A DNA stretch of 64,000 nucleotides from Amycolatopsis taiwanensis DSM 45107 (GCF_000519205.1 NZ_JAFB01000010.1:20671-84670); one strand, 5' to 3'; counted from the stretch's first letter, positions 1 to 9,556 are shown. Numbers and translations: made by a program. The notes: generated by a model from the sequence alone, not told the origin.

Positions 1-57
1 GTTTGCTCCAAAACCCCTTCCTCCATGGACCGGTGGCGGTTGCTACCCCAGTCGGAC
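1..57. repeat. Degenerate copy of the glpK 3' end and its terminator arm
   Basis: The first 33 bases are identical to positions 820-852, the right arm of the terminator behind glpK. The similarity continues with small indels into what would be the last codons of glpK: read on the minus strand, an Asp-Trp codon pair and the GTAACCGCC-like end are still recognisable. The copy is cut by the window edge, so its full extent is unknown. Together with the intact glpK end it flanks the secreted-protein gene at 208-798. Confidence 0.7.
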
Positions 58-207
58 GCCTTTTGCCGGCGTGCACGTCCACTGCCCGTCGGGGCAGCTG
101 GTGAATGGCCATCGGATTTTCCCGGAGAATCTTGGAAACACGGGCAACTGAAGCGCCTCTTCGGGTGTGTTCCTGGCGCGGGGGAAACACACTCAAGGAG
201 GAGCGCG

Positions 208-798
208 ATGCGCAGGAATATCGTCGCCGTGGGGGCAGGACTGCTCGCCCTGGGCACCACTCTGTTGATCACACCGGTGGCCAGCGCGACGGCCCCGCCG
301 CCGACACTTCGCGTCAGTTCGGACACCGTGCTGGCCGGACAGACGGTGGAGTTCCACGGCACCTGTTACGGAAAAGCATCGGAACTGACTTCGCCGGGGC
401 TTGCCGCTCCGGTTGCCCTTGAAGCCACGGGATCGCCGGACTACGTCGGTCGCGGCCGCGCGGGTAACCGGCCGGGCCACTTCACGGCAAGCTTCGAGTG
501 CTCGGCTTCCTCGAGCCTGCCGGCCGCAAGCGGCACTGCGACCGTGGAATTCACCGTGGTGTGCTCGGCGCCGTCGCCGACGACCACAACCAAGCCGCCG
601 CACACGACGTCGACGAGTGAGCCCACGGCCAGCCCGACCACAGAGCCCCCTACGGCGACCACGTCGAACCCTACGGTCGCCCCAGCCGGCTTGACGAGTT
701 GCAGTCCCGCGGGGACAACTGCGCCACACCGGCCTCAGGTGACCGTCAAGCCGAAGGGCGCGCCCGAGACGGGCGACGGCTCGACCGCGACGAGCTGA
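208..798 (+). CDS. Small secreted Thr/Pro-rich protein of unknown function
   Basis: A 196-residue protein. The ATG at 208 follows a strong AAGGAGGAG ribosome site; a longer reading frame from 25 lacks one. Residues 1-30 are a typical Sec signal peptide (MRRN, then a hydrophobic core, then VASATA as the likely cleavage region). The mature part begins with a short beta-rich domain (about residues 32-115) containing two Cys residues, followed by a long low-complexity tail of Thr, Pro and Ser that looks like a wall-spanning linker. There is no sorting motif or C-terminal membrane segment, so it is probably released or loosely wall-associated. It converges on glpK and shares the terminator at 806-845. 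It lies between two copies of the glpK 3' end, which suggests a later insertion. I do not recognise the family. Confidence 0.75.
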   Translation: MRRNIVAVGAGLLALGTTLLITPVASATAPPPTLRVSSDTVLAGQTVEFHGTCYGKASELTSPGLAAPVALEATGSPDYVGRGRAGNRPGHFTASFECSASSSLPAASGTATVEFTVVCSAPSPTTTTKPPHTTSTSEPTASPTTEPPTATTSNPTVAPAGLTSCSPAGTTAPHRPQVTVKPKGAPETGDGSTATS

Positions 799-805
799 GG
801 CGGTA

Positions 806-845
806 ATGGAGGAAGGGGTGTTTGCTCCAAAACCCCTTCCTCCAT
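806..845. terminator. Bidirectional hairpin terminator between the secreted protein and glpK
   Basis: A perfect 14-bp inverted repeat (ATGGAGGAAGGGGT at 806-819, complement at 832-845) with a 12-base loop lies between the stop at 798 and the glpK stop at 858. The two genes converge, so it can serve both. A 33-base stretch covering the loop and right arm recurs at the very start of the window. Confidence 0.8.
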
Positions 846-857
846 GGACCGGGGCGG

Positions 858-2360
858 TTACTCCACCCAGTCGAAGGTCTTGGTGACGGCCTTCTTCCAG
901 TTGCGGTACTGGGTTTCCCGGGTCTCCTCGGCCATGTTGGGGGTCCATTCCTTGTCCTGGGCCCAGTTGGTGCGGATGTCCTCTTCGCTGGCCCAGAACC
1001 CGACGGCGAGCCCGGCGGCGTAGGCGGCGCCGAGGGCGGTCGTTTCGTTGACCACCGGCCGGATTACCGGCACGCCGAGAATGTCGGCCTGGAATTGCAT
1101 CAGCAGTTCGTTGACGACCATGCCGCCGTCTACCTTGAGCGACTTGAGGGGAACGCCGGAGTCGGCGTTCATCGCTTCGATCACTTCGCGGGTTTGGAAG
1201 GCGGTGGCTTCCAGGACGGCGCGGGCGAGGTGGCCTTTGTTGACGTATCGGGTGAGGCCGACGATGGCGCCGCGTGCGTCGGAACGCCAGTAGGGGGCGA
1301 ACAAGCCCGAGAAGGCGGGTACGAAGTAGGCGCCGCCATTGTCCTCGACAGTGCGTGCGTGCTCCTCGATCTCGGCCGCGGTCGAGATCATGCCCAAGTT
1401 GTCCCGCAGCCACTGCACCAGCGAACCGGTGACCGCGATGGAACCCTCCAGCGCATACACCGTGTCGTTGGAGCCGATCTTGTAACAGACGGTGGTGAGC
1501 AACCCGTTGTCTGACAGAACCTTTTCGGTGCCGGTGTTGAGGAGCACGAAGTTCCCGGTGCCGTAAGTGTTCTTGGCCTCGCCGACGGACAGACATGCCT
1601 GCCCGAAGGTGGCGGCCTGCTGGTCACCGAGGATGCCCGCGATCGGCACTCCCGCCAGCACACCCCGCTCACGGACCCGCCCGTACTCTTCGGAAGACGA
1701 CCGGATCTCCGGCAGCATCGACAACGGAACGCCGAGATCCGCGGCGATTTCGGGGTCCCAGGACAGCGTGTCCAGGTCCATCAGCAAGGTGCGTGAGGCA
1801 TTCGTCGGGTCGGTGACGTGTACCCCGCCATCGGGTCCACCGGTCATGTTCCACAGCAGCCAGGTATCCATGTTGCCGAACAGCAGGTCGCCGGCTTCGG
1901 CTCTGGCCCGGACGCCGTCCACGTTGTCCAGGATCCACTTGATCTTCGGCCCGGAGAAGTAGGTGGCCAGCGGCAGACCGGTCTTGGCCCGGTAACGCTC
2001 CTGACCGCCGCCCAGCGCCCCCAGTTCATCGACGATCTTGTCGGTTCGGGTGTCCTGCCAGACGATCGCGTTGTACACCGGCTTGCCGGTGTTGCGATCC
2101 CACACCACAGTCGTCTCACGCTGGTTGGTGATGCCGACCGCGGCGATGTCACCCACCTGCAGATCGGCCTTCGCCAACGCACCCGCCGTCACGGCCCGGG
2201 CGTTTTCCCAGATCTCCTCGGGGTTGTGTTCGACCCAGCCCGCCTGCGGGAAGATCTGTTCGTGTTCCTTCTGGTCCACGGCGACGGCCCGGCCGGAATG
2301 ATCGAAGATCATCGCCCGGGTCGAGGTCGTGCCCTGGTCGATGGCGGCGATGTAGGGCAT
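858..2360 (-). CDS. glpK: Glycerol kinase
   Basis: Phosphorylates glycerol to sn-glycerol 3-phosphate with ATP in the cytoplasm. The 500-residue length is typical. Family features are the N-terminal ATP-binding stretch [14 protein letters not shown], the FGGY-type substrate region [18 protein letters not shown] (here [19 protein letters not shown]), [12 protein letters not shown] motif ([12 protein letters not shown]) and the C-terminal signature [16 protein letters not shown]. It is the second gene of a glpF-glpK unit (13-bp gap) and is divergent from glpD, giving a complete glycerol uptake and oxidation locus. No local GlpR-type regulator is present. Its 3' end ends in TFDWVE and is followed by the hairpin at 806-845. 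Confidence 0.98.
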   Translation of the reverse strand: MPYIAAIDQGTTSTRAMIFDHSGRAVAVDQKEHEQIFPQAGWVEHNPEEIWENARAVTAGALAKADLQVGDIAAVGITNQRETTVVWDRNTGKPVYNAIVWQDTRTDKIVDELGALGGGQERYRAKTGLPLATYFSGPKIKWILDNVDGVRARAEAGDLLFGNMDTWLLWNMTGGPDGGVHVTDPTNASRTLLMDLDTLSWDPEIAADLGVPLSMLPEIRSSSEEYGRVRERGVLAGVPIAGILGDQQAATFGQACLSVGEAKNTYGTGNFVLLNTGTEKVLSDNGLLTTVCYKIGSNDTVYALEGSIAVTGSLVQWLRDNLGMISTAAEIEEHARTVEDNGGAYFVPAFSGLFAPYWRSDARGAIVGLTRYVNKGHLARAVLEATAFQTREVIEAMNADSGVPLKSLKVDGGMVVNELLMQFQADILGVPVIRPVVNETTALGAAYAAGLAVGFWASEEDIRTNWAQDKEWTPNMAEETRETQYRNWKKAVTKTFDWVE

Positions 2361-2373
2361 GTTGTCTCCGATC

Positions 2374-3123
2374 TCAGCTCAAGTTGGAAACGGCCAGGTA
2401 GAGCAGTGCAGCGAGCATGCCGCCGATGAGCGGTCCAAGGACCGGAACCCAGGAATATCCCCAGTTCGGGTTGCCCTTTCCCCTGATCGGCAGCACGAAC
2501 GCGTAGGCGATGCGGGGGCCCAGGTCACGCGCCGGGTTGATGGCGTAGCCGGTCGGCCCGCCCAGTGAGATGCCGATGACGAGCACGACGAAGGCCACCC
2601 CGGCGTACCCGAGCGCCGAGTTGCCGAAGTTGGGCGTGCCATCGGAGGCCAGCTTCGTGGTCGGGCTGAGCAGGATCCAACCGACCAGGACAAGGGTGCC
2701 GATGATCTCGGTGACCAGGTTCCACACCTTGTTCGAGATCTGCGGAGCGGTGGAGAAGATGCCGAGCGTGTTCTGCGGTTCCGGATGGTCGTCGAACTGC
2801 AGTTTGTAGGTCGCCCAGCACAGGACGGCGCCGAGGATGGCGCCCACCAGCTGACCCGCCATGTACACCGGAACCTGGCTCCATGACGTCTTTCCGGCGA
2901 TCGCCAGCCCCAGGGTGACCGCCGGGTTCAGGTGCGCGCCGCTGGGCGCCGCGACGCTCGCGCCGGCGAACACGCCGAAGGCCCAGCCGAAGGTGATGAA
3001 CAGGGTTCCGGCGTTGTGCCCGTTGGTTTTCTTCAGAACGTGGTTAGCCACAACTCCGTTGCCGAGAAGGATCAGCACCGCGGTGCCGAGTAGTTCCCAG
3101 ATGAAGATGCCACCCGAACTCAT
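2374..3123 (-). CDS. glpF: Glycerol uptake facilitator, MIP/aquaporin family
   Basis: A 249-residue membrane channel for facilitated glycerol diffusion. Both half-helix NPA signatures are present: HLNPAVTLG near residue 66 and [12 protein letters not shown] near residue 198. The Asp after the second NPAR (NPARD) is characteristic of aquaglyceroporins rather than water-only channels. Six hydrophobic segments can be picked out. It starts about 217 bp from the divergent glpD and is followed by glpK, so channel and kinase are probably co-transcribed. Confidence 0.96.
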   Translation of the reverse strand: MSSGGIFIWELLGTAVLILLGNGVVANHVLKKTNGHNAGTLFITFGWAFGVFAGASVAAPSGAHLNPAVTLGLAIAGKTSWSQVPVYMAGQLVGAILGAVLCWATYKLQFDDHPEPQNTLGIFSTAPQISNKVWNLVTEIIGTLVLVGWILLSPTTKLASDGTPNFGNSALGYAGVAFVVLVIGISLGGPTGYAINPARDLGPRIAYAFVLPIRGKGNPNWGYSWVPVLGPLIGGMLAALLYLAVSNLS

Positions 3124-3340
3124 TCCACCCCTTCCCTCAGTACCTACACAGGGGGATCAGCACGGCGCGACCCGGCGCCGTTGCCGTCCACGATCAGCTG
3201 CACGCTACTGGGTGGTAGCGATCATTCCAAGACCGTTCGGGACAATGGTGTTGGACAAGCGCGCCGAGAAACCATCGGTGACATCAGCCGTGTCATGCTG
3301 GTGACGTGGTGCGTCCGCCCGCAGATGGAGGGAGCCGGGA
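3124..3340. promoter_or_regulatory. Divergent glpFK / glpD promoter region
   Basis: This 217-bp gap separates the start of glpF from the GTG start of glpD and must hold both promoters. The glpD ribosome site GGAGGGAG lies at about 3327-3334. I could not assign a convincing operator; there is no strong long palindrome. No regulator gene is adjacent. Confidence 0.6.
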
Positions 3341-5053
3341 GTGAACGAGGCAAAGCTGGGGCCGGCCGAGCGGGAGATTGCCTGGGGGCGTTTGGGGGAA
3401 GAGTCGTTCGATGTCGTAGTCGTGGGCGGTGGCGTGGTCGGTGCCGGGGTGGCGCTGGACGCGGTGACCCGCGGGTTACGGGTCGCGCTGGTGGAGGCGC
3501 GGGATGTGGCCTCGGGGACGTCGAGCCGGTCGAGCAAGCTGTTTCATGGCGGGTTGCGCTATTTGGAGCAGCTGGAGTTCGGGTTGGTCCGGGAGGCGTT
3601 GCGGGAGCGGGAGTTGATGCTCACGAGGTTGGCGCCACACCTGGTGAAGCCGGTGAGTTTCTTGTATCCGTTGAAGCACCGGCTGTGGGAGCGGCCCTAC
3701 ACCGCGGCCGGGTTGGTGTTGTACGACACGATGGGTGGCGCCCGCTCGGTACCCGGGCAGAAGCACGTGACGCGGGCAGGGGCGTTGCGGATGGCGCCGG
3801 CGCTCAAACGAGACGCACTGATCGGGGGGATCCGCTACTTCGACGCGCAGTCCGATGACGCCCGCCACACCCTGACGGTGGCGCGCACCGCAGCGCATTA
3901 CGGCGCGGTGGTGCGCATGTCGACGCAGGTGGTGGAGTTCCTACGGGAGGCGGACCGGGTCTGCGGAGTCCGGGTCCGCGACGTCGAAGACGGCCGGGAG
4001 ACCGAGATCCACGGGGACGTGGTGATCAACTGCACCGGCGTGTGGACCGACGAGCTGCAGCGCCTGTCCGGCAGCCGGGGCCGGTTCCGGGTCCGGTCCA
4101 GCAAGGGTGTGCATATCGTGGTGCCGCGAGACCGGATCGTCTCCGAGACCGGCATCATCCTCCGCACCGAGAAGTCGGTGCTGTTCGTGATCCCGTGGCG
4201 CAACCACTGGATCGTGGGCACGACCGACACCGACTGGCAGCTCGACCTCGCTCACCCCGCCGCGACCCGCGCCGACATCGACTACCTGTTGGATCATGTG
4301 AACACGGTGCTGGCCACGCCCTTGACCCACGACGACATCGAAGGCGTGTATGCCGGGCTCCGCCCGTTGCTGGCCGGGGAGAGTGAGGAGACCTCGAAGC
4401 TGTCGCGTGAACACGCGGTAGCGCGGGTGGCGCCGGGATTCGTAGCGATCGCGGGCGGCAAGTACACCACGTATCGGGTGATGGCCGCCGATGCGGTCAA
4501 CGCCGCCGGAGCGGATCTGCCCGGGCGACTGCAACCGTCCATCACCGATCAGGTACCCCTCCTCGGCGCCGACGGCTACCACGCACTGGTCAACCAGGCG
4601 GACCACCTGGGCGCCCAGGTCGGGCTGCACCCCTACCGGGTGCGGCACCTGCTCGACCGTTACGGCTCCCTCATCCACGAACTGTTCGCCCTCGCCACCG
4701 ACCGTCCAGAGCTGCTCCGCCCGATCGAGCACGCCCCCGACTATCTCGCGGTGGAAGCCGTCTATGCCGCCAGCCACGAAGGTGCGCTCCACCTTGAGGA
4801 CGTGCTGGCTCGCCGCACCCGCATCTCGATCGAATACCCGCACCGCGGGGTGGACTGTGCCGAGCAGGTGGCTCAGCTCATCGGGCACGTCCTCGGCTGG
4901 ACCCCCGAGACGATCGCCCACGAGGTCCAGCTCTACACCGCCCGCGTCACAGCCGAACGCGACTCCCAAACCCAACCCAACGACGAAGCCGCCGACGCTC
5001 GCCGAACCACTGCCCCCGAACCCCGTCCCCGGCTCACGCAACCCATCGGGTAA
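3341..5053 (+). CDS. glpD: Aerobic glycerol-3-phosphate dehydrogenase (FAD)
   Basis: Oxidises sn-glycerol 3-phosphate to dihydroxyacetone phosphate and passes electrons to the quinone pool at the membrane. The 570-residue protein carries an N-terminal FAD Rossmann motif (VVVVGGGVVGAGVALDA, residues about 26-42), the family signature SSRSSKLFHGGLRYLEQ, and a GGKYTTYRVMA motif near residue 372, followed by the C-terminal helical domain. The GTG start is chosen because GGAGGGAG precedes it and the N-terminus matches the family length. The C-terminal 30 residues are low-complexity and Thr/Pro-rich. It is divergent from glpF-glpK and completes the pathway. Confidence 0.97.
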   Translation: MNEAKLGPAEREIAWGRLGEESFDVVVVGGGVVGAGVALDAVTRGLRVALVEARDVASGTSSRSSKLFHGGLRYLEQLEFGLVREALRERELMLTRLAPHLVKPVSFLYPLKHRLWERPYTAAGLVLYDTMGGARSVPGQKHVTRAGALRMAPALKRDALIGGIRYFDAQSDDARHTLTVARTAAHYGAVVRMSTQVVEFLREADRVCGVRVRDVEDGRETEIHGDVVINCTGVWTDELQRLSGSRGRFRVRSSKGVHIVVPRDRIVSETGIILRTEKSVLFVIPWRNHWIVGTTDTDWQLDLAHPAATRADIDYLLDHVNTVLATPLTHDDIEGVYAGLRPLLAGESEETSKLSREHAVARVAPGFVAIAGGKYTTYRVMAADAVNAAGADLPGRLQPSITDQVPLLGADGYHALVNQADHLGAQVGLHPYRVRHLLDRYGSLIHELFALATDRPELLRPIEHAPDYLAVEAVYAASHEGALHLEDVLARRTRISIEYPHRGVDCAEQVAQLIGHVLGWTPETIAHEVQLYTARVTAERDSQTQPNDEAADARRTTAPEPRPRLTQPIG

Positions 5054-5085
5054 CGGCGGCCGGAGTTCGAAACCGGCGCTGAAGA

Positions 5086-5724
5086 TCACACCGGGCGGCT
5101 CAGCTCCGACTCGCTTTCCTGTGGGACGGACAACACCTCTTCGGCGGTGTTTTCGTGAATGACGACCGTGTCGCCGGAAAGCAGGGTTTTGCAGGCGATG
5201 CGGTTTCCCACCGGGTGCGATATCGGCGCGATCAGCAACACCCGTTCCGCGTGATCCGGATCGGGCCGGCTTTCGCGGGCAAGTTGTTCGTATGTTTCCC
5301 CGTAGGACACAAACCCGTCATCCGCCGGAAAGATCGTCTCCACCGAACGCGGCAACGCGATATCCACCTCGGAGGCGGAGGAGCCGTTGTGTTCGGGCAG
5401 GAGCGGGCCCTCTAGGTCCGCGGAAAAGACGTGATCAGGAGCGAGGTCGTCCAGTACATCGGTCGATTCGAGGTGTACGACCCGCGCGCCACGCAGTTGG
5501 GCGGCGATCTGTAACAGAATTCTTTCCGGCACGTTTCCGCCGATTATCGCGACCGACCGGCCCGGCGTGACACCTTCCGTTTTCAGCATGTCATGCAGGT
5601 GTCTCAGCTTTTCATAGGCCGCGCGATAGGTCATCGACCGGCGATCGTGGGCAAAAGCCATTCTGTCGCCGCCGTCACACAGCACGTCGAGCATGCGGGT
5701 CAGGAAGATGCTGGCCTCGCCCAC
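5086..5724 (-). CDS. Truncated AMP-binding (acyl-CoA synthetase-like) protein
   Basis: The 212 residues resemble only the N-terminal part of adenylate-forming enzymes: a MTYRAAYEKLRHL segment, then VAIIGGNVPERILLQIAAQLRGARVVHLES, the usual early Rossmann-like region. The phosphate-binding P-loop (SSGTTG-type), the A5/A8 motifs and the C-terminal lid are absent, so it cannot adenylate by itself. Full enzymes are about 500 residues. A stop codon ends the frame cleanly, and GC content looks somewhat lower than in its neighbours. It may be a pseudogene remnant or a stand-alone binding domain. It stands alone between glpD (convergent) and the acetyltransferase. Confidence 0.6.
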   Translation of the reverse strand: MGEASIFLTRMLDVLCDGGDRMAFAHDRRSMTYRAAYEKLRHLHDMLKTEGVTPGRSVAIIGGNVPERILLQIAAQLRGARVVHLESTDVLDDLAPDHVFSADLEGPLLPEHNGSSASEVDIALPRSVETIFPADDGFVSYGETYEQLARESRPDPDHAERVLLIAPISHPVGNRIACKTLLSGDTVVIHENTAEEVLSVPQESESELSRPV

Positions 5725-5816
5725 GTTTCCCCCTCTTCGGCGCTGAATCAGGTACCTGAACCCAGGTCATCACAAGTCCGGGTCAGGTGCGAGGAATTGT
5801 GTCCGCTGGCACAAGC

Positions 5817-6332
5817 TTATTCAGTCACACGAAGGCAGCGAAGAAGTTTGCGTCCATCGGATGACACGAAGGTGCCGACGAACCGGAAACCGCAACGCCG
5901 TGCAACCGCCGCGGAAGCCAGGTTGCCCTCGTGGTACAGGTAGGCGATCTCGTGTAACCCGAGCGTGTCAAACCCGAAACGCAACGCTGCGGTGAGTGCG
6001 GTGACGGCGACGCCACGGCGCCGCGCCGCGGGATGCACCCACAGCGCCGCCTCCGCCGTCCCGGCGCGCAGGTCGAGATCCTTCAGCCCGACTTCCCCCA
6101 GCAGGCGGTCGACGCGGGCTTCCGCGATGGCCCATGAGCACCGCACTCCGCGAGCCCACTCGGCTGCTCTCCGCGCGATATAGCGGTCCGCGTCGGAGAA
6201 GTCGAGAAGGCGGTAATTGAGCACGTAACGCCGATGGTCGTCGTCGGCGAAGGCCTCGATCAACGCCGGCCGGTCTGCCTTGTGAAACTGGCGTAGCCGG
6301 TAGTCGCCCGCGTCGATCGCGACCGGCTCCAT
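5817..6332 (-). CDS. GNAT-family N-acetyltransferase (RimJ/RimL-like)
   Basis: A 171-residue cytoplasmic acetyltransferase. It shows the RimJ/RimL-type layout: YRLRQFHKADRPALIEAFADD at the N-terminus, then WAIAEARVDRLLGEVGL and WVHPAARRRGVAVTALTAAL, where the R-R-G-V-A segment corresponds to the acetyl-CoA pyrophosphate loop. The start at 6332 is chosen because it overlaps the upstream stop by one base (TGATG), which indicates translational coupling with the DUF1707 gene. The acceptor substrate cannot be predicted. Confidence 0.85.
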   Translation of the reverse strand: MEPVAIDAGDYRLRQFHKADRPALIEAFADDDHRRYVLNYRLLDFSDADRYIARRAAEWARGVRCSWAIAEARVDRLLGEVGLKDLDLRAGTAEAALWVHPAARRRGVAVTALTAALRFGFDTLGLHEIAYLYHEGNLASAAVARRCGFRFVGTFVSSDGRKLLRCLRVTE

Positions 6333-6700
6333 CAGCGCTTCCGGCCCGCCACCAGGAGCACGATCATGGGCAGCAGGAAAACCAGCCACATCCCGCGGGC
6401 CACCGTGAAGAACAGCACGAGCGCGATGAGCCCGGCGATCGGCACCAGGCCGGGGCCGAACCGGGCCATCGGCATCGACCGGACCGGCGCGGGCCGGGCA
6501 CCGGTGGTCAGCACGCTGGGATGCGGCGCGGGCAGATCCGCGAACAGGGGCATCAGTTCGCCCCGGGTCCTGGCGGCGGTGACCTTCGCCGACCGCGTGC
6601 CGTACTCGTCGAGATCCAGCCGCCCGGTTCGGACGTGTTCGGACAGCGCGTTGATCGCCTCGTCGCGCTCATCGTCGCTGAGCCGCATTTCCGCGCTCAC
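6332..6700 (-). CDS. DUF1707 membrane protein (downstream paralogue)
   Basis: About 122 residues from a GTG at 6700; an ATG at 6688 is also possible. The N-terminal half is the DUF1707 domain: RLSDDERDEAINALSEHVRTG, LDLDEYGTRSAKVTAART, then LMPLFADLP. This is followed by a linker and one or two short hydrophobic segments ending in basic residues. DUF1707 is a common actinobacterial domain of unknown function, often attached to a membrane anchor. It is closely related to the next gene upstream (6711-7181), so the two are tandem duplicates, and it is coupled to the acetyltransferase downstream. Confidence 0.8.
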   Translation of the reverse strand: MSAEMRLSDDERDEAINALSEHVRTGRLDLDEYGTRSAKVTAARTRGELMPLFADLPAPHPSVLTTGARPAPVRSMPMARFGPGLVPIAGLIALVLFFTVARGMWLVFLLPMIVLLVAGRKR

Positions 6701-6710
6701 GAAGGTGATT

Positions 6711-7181
6711 CTACGACTGATCGCGTTCGCCGAGCCGGCGTCGACCGTCACGGCGGCCCTGCCGGCCCCGTTCCCAGTCGCTGCCCCACAGGGACCGGCC
6801 GACCGCGGCGGTGGCGAGCGGCAGCGCGATGAGGTACCAGAAGCCGGTGGTCACGCCCACGAGCACGGCGCCCACGAACAGCAGCGGGATCACCGCGGCG
6901 ACGAGACGCTGGCCCAGCGGCCGGTCCGCCCAGGTCGCCGGCGCCTTCGTCACGGCAGGCTGGGCCACCGTCGCCCACGACGCCGCGAACTTCGGGTGCG
7001 GCTCGGGCAGGTCGACGAACAGCGCGGTCAGTTCGGCCCGGGTCTTCGCGGTGGCGACCCTGGCGGACCGGTCACCGTACTCGTCCACGGTCAAGCGGCC
7101 GGCGCCCATGTGCTCGCCCAGTGCCTGCAACGCCTGCTCACGCTCGGTGTCGCCGATCCGGACATCCGGATTCTCGTTCAC
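6711..7181 (-). CDS. DUF1707 membrane protein (upstream paralogue)
   Basis: 156 residues. The DUF1707 domain occupies residues about 6-60 (RIGDTEREQALQALGEHMGAG, LTVDEYGDRSARVATAKT, ALFVDLPEPHP). Two adjacent hydrophobic helices follow (around residues 95-135), then a strongly basic tail rich in Arg and Gly. The tail is presumably cytoplasmic. It is the first gene of a three-gene run with its paralogue and the acetyltransferase. Function is unknown. Confidence 0.85.
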   Translation of the reverse strand: MNENPDVRIGDTEREQALQALGEHMGAGRLTVDEYGDRSARVATAKTRAELTALFVDLPEPHPKFAASWATVAQPAVTKAPATWADRPLGQRLVAAVIPLLFVGAVLVGVTTGFWYLIALPLATAAVGRSLWGSDWERGRQGRRDGRRRLGERDQS

Positions 7182-7225
7182 GCCCAGATATTAGTCCGTT
7201 TCACGTGGCCGAGACGTGGACGCCG

Positions 7226-9019
7226 TCAGTCCTTGATTTCCAGCAGGGCCGACCCCTGGGTGACGGCCGCGCCCACCGCCACGGCAAGACCGGCGACGGT
7301 GCCGGATTTGTGTGCCGTCACGGGGTTTTCCATCTTCATGGCCTCCAGGACGACCACCAGATCGCCGGCCTCGACCTGCTGGCCTTCCTCGACCGCGATC
7401 TTGACGATGGTGCCCTGCATCGGCGCCGTGACCGTGTCGCCACCGACCGCGGTCTTGGGACCACCGGCACGCTTGCGTGGCTTGGTCTTCGTGGCGCCGC
7501 CGGTTCCGCCGTTACCGCCGCCGATCGCGAGGTTCCCGGGTAGCGAGACCTCCAGCCTTCGCCCGCCGACCTCCACGACCACGGTCTGCCGCGGCTCGGC
7601 CTCTTCGGCCGCGTCCGCGGGGTTTGCCGGGCCTTCGAAGGCCGGAATGGTGTTGTCGAATTCCGTTTCGATCCACCGGGTGTGGACACTGAACGTTTCG
7701 GCGAACGCGGGGTCGCGCACGATCGTGCGGTGGAACGGCACCACGGTGGCCATCCCCTCGACCACCAGTTCGTCGAGCGCGCGGCGGCTGCGTTCCAGCG
7801 CCTGCTGCCGGTCCGCGCCGGTGACGATCAGCTTGGCCAGCATGGAGTCGAACTGGCCGCCGATCACGCTGCCGGTCTCCACGCCGGAATCCACCCGGAC
7901 GCCCGGCCCGGTGGGCAGCACGAGTTTCGTCACCGTCCCCGGCGCGGGCAGGAAGTTGCGCCCCGCGTCCTCGCCGTTGATGCGGAACTCGATGGCGTGC
8001 CCGCGCGGTTCGGGGTCCTCGGTGAACGGGAGCTTCTCCCCGCGGGCGATCCGGAACATCTCGCGGACCAGGTCGATCCCGGTGGTCTCCTCGGACACCG
8101 GATGCTCGACCTGCAGCCGGGTGTTGACCTCCAGGAAGGAGATCGTGCCGTCGAGACCCACGAGGTATTCGACCGTTCCGGCGCCCGAATAGCCGGCTTC
8201 GCGGCAGATCGCCTTGGCGGAGGAGTGAATCGTCCGGCGCTGCTCGTCGGTCAGGAACGGCGCCGGGGCCTCCTCGACGAGCTTCTGGTGACGGCGCTGC
8301 AACGAGCAGTCCCGGGTACCGACGACGACCACCGTGCCGTGCTTGTCGGCCAGCACCTGCGCTTCGACGTGCCGCGGCTTGTCGAGATACCGCTCGACGA
8401 AGCATTCGCCGCGCCCGAACGCGGAAACGGCCTCACGGGTCGCGGACTCGAACAGTTCTGGGATCTCGTCCAGGGTGCGGGCCACCTTGAGGCCACGCCC
8501 GCCGCCGCCGAACGCGGCCTTGATCGCCACCGGCAACCCGTGTTCCTTGGCGAAGGCGATGACTTCGTCGGCGTCGGCCGCAGGGTTCGCGGTGCCCGGC
8601 ACCAGCGGCGCGCCGGCCTTCATCGCGATGTGCCGTGCCGTCACCTTGTCACCGAGGTCGCGGATGGCCTGCGGGCTGGGACCTATCCAGGTGAGCCCGG
8701 CGTCGATCACGGCCTGCGCGAAGTCCGCGTTCTCGGACAGGAAACCGTAGCCGGGATGGACCGAGTCGGCACCCGAGCGCTTGGCGATGTCGATGAGCTT
8801 GTCGATGACGAGATAACTCTCCGCGGCGGTGGTGCCACCGAGCGCGAAGGCTTCGTCGGCAAGGCGAACATGCGGGGCGTCGCGGTCGGGATCCGCGTAC
8901 ACGGCGACGCTGGCCAGCCCGGCGTCCTTCGCAGCTCGGATCACCCGTACGGCGATTTCACCGCGGTTGGCGATCAGGATCTTTGTGACCGGTCCGCCCT
9001 GGCTGGCTTGGTCGGGCAC
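7226..9019 (-). CDS. accA: Acyl-CoA carboxylase alpha subunit (biotin carboxylase plus BCCP)
   Basis: Carboxylates its own biotin with bicarbonate and ATP and hands the carboxyl to the beta subunit; in actinobacteria it supplies malonyl- and methylmalonyl-CoA. The 597-residue protein has the biotin-carboxylase N-domain ([18 protein letters not shown]), an ATP-grasp domain with the Gly-rich [11 protein letters not shown] loop, [14 protein letters not shown], and a C-terminal biotinyl domain with EAMKMENPV, the lysine being the biotin site. The GTG at 9019 is chosen because AGGAGG lies about 7 bases upstream; a longer frame to 9115 has no ribosome site. It fits the common locus order accD-accE-maf-accA. 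Confidence 0.96.
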   Translation of the reverse strand: MPDQASQGGPVTKILIANRGEIAVRVIRAAKDAGLASVAVYADPDRDAPHVRLADEAFALGGTTAAESYLVIDKLIDIAKRSGADSVHPGYGFLSENADFAQAVIDAGLTWIGPSPQAIRDLGDKVTARHIAMKAGAPLVPGTANPAADADEVIAFAKEHGLPVAIKAAFGGGGRGLKVARTLDEIPELFESATREAVSAFGRGECFVERYLDKPRHVEAQVLADKHGTVVVVGTRDCSLQRRHQKLVEEAPAPFLTDEQRRTIHSSAKAICREAGYSGAGTVEYLVGLDGTISFLEVNTRLQVEHPVSEETTGIDLVREMFRIARGEKLPFTEDPEPRGHAIEFRINGEDAGRNFLPAPGTVTKLVLPTGPGVRVDSGVETGSVIGGQFDSMLAKLIVTGADRQQALERSRRALDELVVEGMATVVPFHRTIVRDPAFAETFSVHTRWIETEFDNTIPAFEGPANPADAAEEAEPRQTVVVEVGGRRLEVSLPGNLAIGGGNGGTGGATKTKPRKRAGGPKTAVGGDTVTAPMQGTIVKIAVEEGQQVEAGDLVVVLEAMKMENPVTAHKSGTVAGLAVAVGAAVTQGSALLEIKD

Positions 9020-9146
9020 GCCCGCACCTCCTGTGGTTTTGCACGGCTTCCCGCAGTTTACGGCGCGGTAGTCGTGGTGAGTTGCGACGCACGTCACCCC
9101 TACTTGACGCCGCAAGCCGTTGGAGCCGTTGGCTCGGGAACGTTAT

Positions 9147-9197
9147 GGAGCAAGGTGGATTTACTACGGAACATCCGTAGCAAATCCACCTTGCTCC
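9147..9197. terminator. Long composite hairpin between maf and accA
   Basis: A 16-bp perfect inverted repeat (GGAGCAAGGTGGATTT, 9147-9162, with its complement at 9182-9197) encloses a second 7-bp stem (CTACGGA/TCCGTAG) separated from it by a single A/C mismatch. Read on the minus strand it lies just past the copied maf end at 9213, so it may be the original maf terminator, but no T-tract follows. Confidence 0.65.
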
Positions 9198-9208
9198 AAA
9201 AGAAGAAT

Positions 9209-9248
9209 CGATTCAGGGGCGCCAGGGGTTGACAACGCTGACGCCGAC
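9209..9248 (-). repeat. Duplicate of the maf 3' end
   Basis: These 40 bases match the true maf 3' end at 9551-9590 at 37 positions. Read on the minus strand they still encode VGVSVVNPWRP and a stop, against VGVSVVNLWRS and a stop in maf. Similarity stops sharply beyond about 9248. Copy and original flank a 342-bp segment carrying a TetR-like remnant on the opposite strand. Confidence 0.8.
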
Positions 9249-9282
9249 ACTCCCGCGCAGACCGTCGGCTCAAGCGGCCTCG

Positions 9283-9519
9283 ATGGCCACCACGCTGCAT
9301 CGCGTGTTCACCGTGCAGCAACAACTCGCCGAAGCCCTTCAACGGGCCTACCCGGAGCAAATCGACGCGCTCGACGCAGCGGCTCTCGTCGGCGCCGTCA
9401 CCGGAGCGATCCTCGCTGCCGGTCACACCGCCGCCGCCACCGGTCAGCCGCTCGCCGGTGCGATAGAACGGGTCCTCGACACAGCCACCAGAGCAGGGCA
9501 GCTGACCAGGGACGACTGA
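9283..9519 (+). pseudogene. TetR-family C-terminal fragment
   Basis: 78 residues from ATG 9283 (the frame extends back to a TTG at 9229 inside the maf-end copy). The sequence RVFTVQQQLAEALQRAY, then IDALDAAALVGAVTGAILAA, resembles the C-terminal ligand/dimer domain of some TetR regulators. There is no helix-turn-helix and no ribosome site. It ends 37 bp before the maf stop. It is most likely a gene remnant brought in with the segment bounded by the two maf-end copies. Confidence 0.5.
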
Positions 9520-9556
9520 AACGCGGCCTGTTCAGCCGGTTCGTGAGACGACCGAT

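Noticed and set aside
193-1596. Long minus-strand open frame (467 codons) across glpK and the secreted-protein gene
   Set aside because: It is a shadow of glpK in another phase; the product is a low-complexity Arg/Gly/Ala string with no start signal.
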